Assembly (NCBI GenBank): GCA_937894465.1
Contig: CALCRE010000075.1
Location: 1 to 5,814 of the forward strand
Direction of reading: 5' to 3'
Length of the DNA: 5,814 bases
From: an uncultured Clostridia bacterium
GTDB lineage: Bacteria > Bacillota > Clostridia > JAAYHZ01
The notes below the pieces were generated by a model. That model was not told the origin of the DNA and did not search any database. It saw only the letters and a program-made list of their open reading frames with translations. The position numbers and the translations under genes are program-made. Positions 4,482 to 5,814 of the stretch are shown piece by piece (the first letter of the stretch is position 1; the number at the start of each line of letters is the position of its first letter).

Positions 4482-5814
4482 CATTTGATTTTTAATCCGT
4501 TCACATAGTCCTTGATATAGTCATACAGAGCACTCTGTTCTTCTTTGTCCATCTTACTTACAATATCATCATAGGTTATCCCTTTAGAAAGTGCTTCTTC
4601 ATATGAAAATACCGTCCAATACATCTCTTCCCTTTGTAGCATGGCATCATATAATTGTTTATCGTCTTTTACCAATCCCGAAGAAAAACGCAGTTCACCG
4701 TTGTTCACACCGGAAATCACTTGTTTGGGCTTCTCATATAGATCCTGCATATATTTTTCAGATCCTTCCGGTGAATAGATCATAGGCATAAAGTGCTGTT
4801 TATTCATTATTGACGGCCACCAATTATATGCTCTTACCGATTCGTGCCAAATTTCTTCAATAGAACCATCAACGAATTTATAATGCTTATCCTCTATTCC
4901 ATATGAAAGCAACCGGTTTAACTCTTTGTCATGGTAAAGTAATCGTAATGCAATCACAGATCGATCCGCATTACCGTTATCACAAATAATCATCCTTGTA
5001 TTTAACGTTTTATATGAGTAAGGCTCAAAACCTCCTATATACATAATCTTGTACAAACGATTGAATTCATCCGGATTTGTTATCATTGGAAAGTGTGTTA
5101 CATCACCACTAGATACAAGACACATACTGATCCCAGGTATTTTGTCCGTAAATACGGGTAGCCAACCACCGTACATATAATTTTTATCGGATAGAGCGTT
5201 TTTATTATACATATAAGCTAAGGAAGAATACAGACTCTCCATCCTATCAGTTTCAAGCAAGTCGATTATCTTATCATCTTTTTCAGCATATAACCCGACA
5301 TTTGACAATAGGGTATAACCTTTACCTTGAAGATATGCTTGTAGAAAGTACGGGGTCGGGCATAAGAAATATCGGTTAGCATTTCCATCTAAATATGTAA
5401 CACCTTCTTTGTTTTCATGTTCTGTTCCGTAATCATATAAAGCAATAACATCCTCTATTGTTTTCACAGAAGGATGCCCGGCGGATTCATAAAATTCCCG
5501 TTCTATGATAAGGCAAATACGATCAAGAAAAGCCGATGCTGTGATGACCGGAAATTTATAGATCCTGCCATTCGTGGAGATATCATTTAAGTCAATACCC
5601 GGTTCAAACAATTCCGGATAATATATCGGTAGGATATCTGTCAAATCAGCGATGTTCAGATCCTGGATGTAGGACTCTAATTCCCGAGGCATGTAATCAA
5701 TAACATCTACATTATCGTTGGAATAAAGCTTCTTCAATATTTCTCCCGTGTTGAACATTGAAACCGGGATATACTCAATATCAATGATTGTGTTGATTTT
5801 TTCTTCAAGTATTT
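4481..5814 (-). CDS. Extracellular solute-binding protein, family 1 (LipO-like), N-terminus off the window
   Basis: Partial gene: the frame stays open to the right edge and shows 443 residues ending in TGA at 4483-4481. The first Met in view (5758) is internal, because the 18 codons before it (ILEEKINTIIDIEYIPVS) continue the normal first strand and helix of a periplasmic-binding fold. Family 1 binding proteins are usually lipoproteins that present oligosaccharides to an ABC importer. Supporting features are the early NVDVIDYM and the ADLTDILPIYYPEL segment where this family has its 'pLd' region, NGRIYKFPV, GWLPVFTDKIPG, and LLYHDKELNRLLSYGIEDKHYKFVDG, typical of the LipO/DUF3502-containing branch. 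The C-terminus (ALSKGITYDDIVSKMDKEEQSALYDYIKDYVNGL) also matches. Signal peptide and lipobox are not visible. The expected MalF/MalG-type permeases are absent downstream; an exporter-type ABC protein follows after 11 bases. Family assignment is good; the ligand is unknown. Confidence 0.85.
   Translation of the reverse strand, partial: ILEEKINTIIDIEYIPVSMFNTGEILKKLYSNDNVDVIDYMPRELESYIQDLNIADLTDILPIYYPELFEPGIDLNDISTNGRIYKFPVITASAFLDRICLIIEREFYESAGHPSVKTIEDVIALYDYGTEHENKEGVTYLDGNANRYFLCPTPYFLQAYLQGKGYTLLSNVGLYAEKDDKIIDLLETDRMESLYSSLAYMYNKNALSDKNYMYGGWLPVFTDKIPGISMCLVSSGDVTHFPMITNPDEFNRLYKIMYIGGFEPYSYKTLNTRMIICDNGNADRSVIALRLLYHDKELNRLLSYGIEDKHYKFVDGSIEEIWHESVRAYNWWPSIMNKQHFMPMIYSPEGSEKYMQDLYEKPKQVISGVNNGELRFSSGLVKDDKQLYDAMLQREEMYWTVFSYEEALSKGITYDDIVSKMDKEEQSALYDYIKDYVNGLKIK

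Noticed and set aside
4591..4785. 64-residue plus-strand reading frame opposite the solute-binding protein
   Set aside because: Antisense shadow without SD or recognisable features; not a convincing precursor peptide.
5756..5758. ATG at 5758 as the start of the solute-binding protein
   Set aside because: The frame continues upstream to the window edge with family-like sequence, and a start here would lack any signal peptide and the first strand of the fold.

Overview
The window looks like chromosomal DNA from a low-to-moderate GC Gram-positive bacterium of the Firmicutes/Bacillota, probably a clostridial or Paenibacillus-like lineage. The grounds are AT-rich spacers, purine-rich Shine-Dalgarno (SD) sites of the AAAGGAG type, GTG and TTG starts, an AraC regulator with a short N-terminal cupin, and a family 1 (LipO-like) solute-binding protein. 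No gene allows genus-level assignment. There are no RNA genes, CRISPR arrays, insertion sequences or att sites that I can support.

Layout, left to right. Positions 1-163 are non-coding. They hold an SD site on the minus strand that belongs to a gene starting just left of the window, plus a cluster of inverted repeats built on TACTCA/TGAGTA. At 164-901 (minus) is a small single-pass membrane protein with an extracytoplasmic domain that may be TULIP/DUF2993-like. Positions 902-1166 form a divergent regulatory spacer with one candidate promoter in each direction and several TTGCA-type palindromes. At 1167-2039 (plus) is an AraC-family regulator, followed after 40 bases by 2080-2568 (plus), a free methionine-(R)-sulfoxide reductase with all expected cysteines and a TTG start; the two probably form an operon. 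Positions 2569-2645 are a short convergent junction. At 2646-4469 (minus) is a complete exporter-type ABC transporter (fused membrane and ATPase domains). Eleven bases upstream of it lies the end of a family 1 extracellular solute-binding protein gene (4481 to beyond 5814, minus) whose N-terminus is outside the window.

How the genes may work together. The plus-strand pair links a ligand-sensing transcription factor to repair of free oxidised methionine. Nothing in the sequence shows that the regulator controls the reductase specifically. The minus-strand pair on the right is the most unusual part: a sugar/oligosaccharide-type binding protein lies directly against an ABC half-transporter of exporter architecture instead of the usual two MalF/MalG-type permeases. 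Either the binding protein has been recruited to an export or peptide-related locus, or the pair forms a non-canonical transport or sensing system. The deciding context (signal peptide, possible precursor peptide, modification enzymes, sensor kinase) lies to the right of the window.
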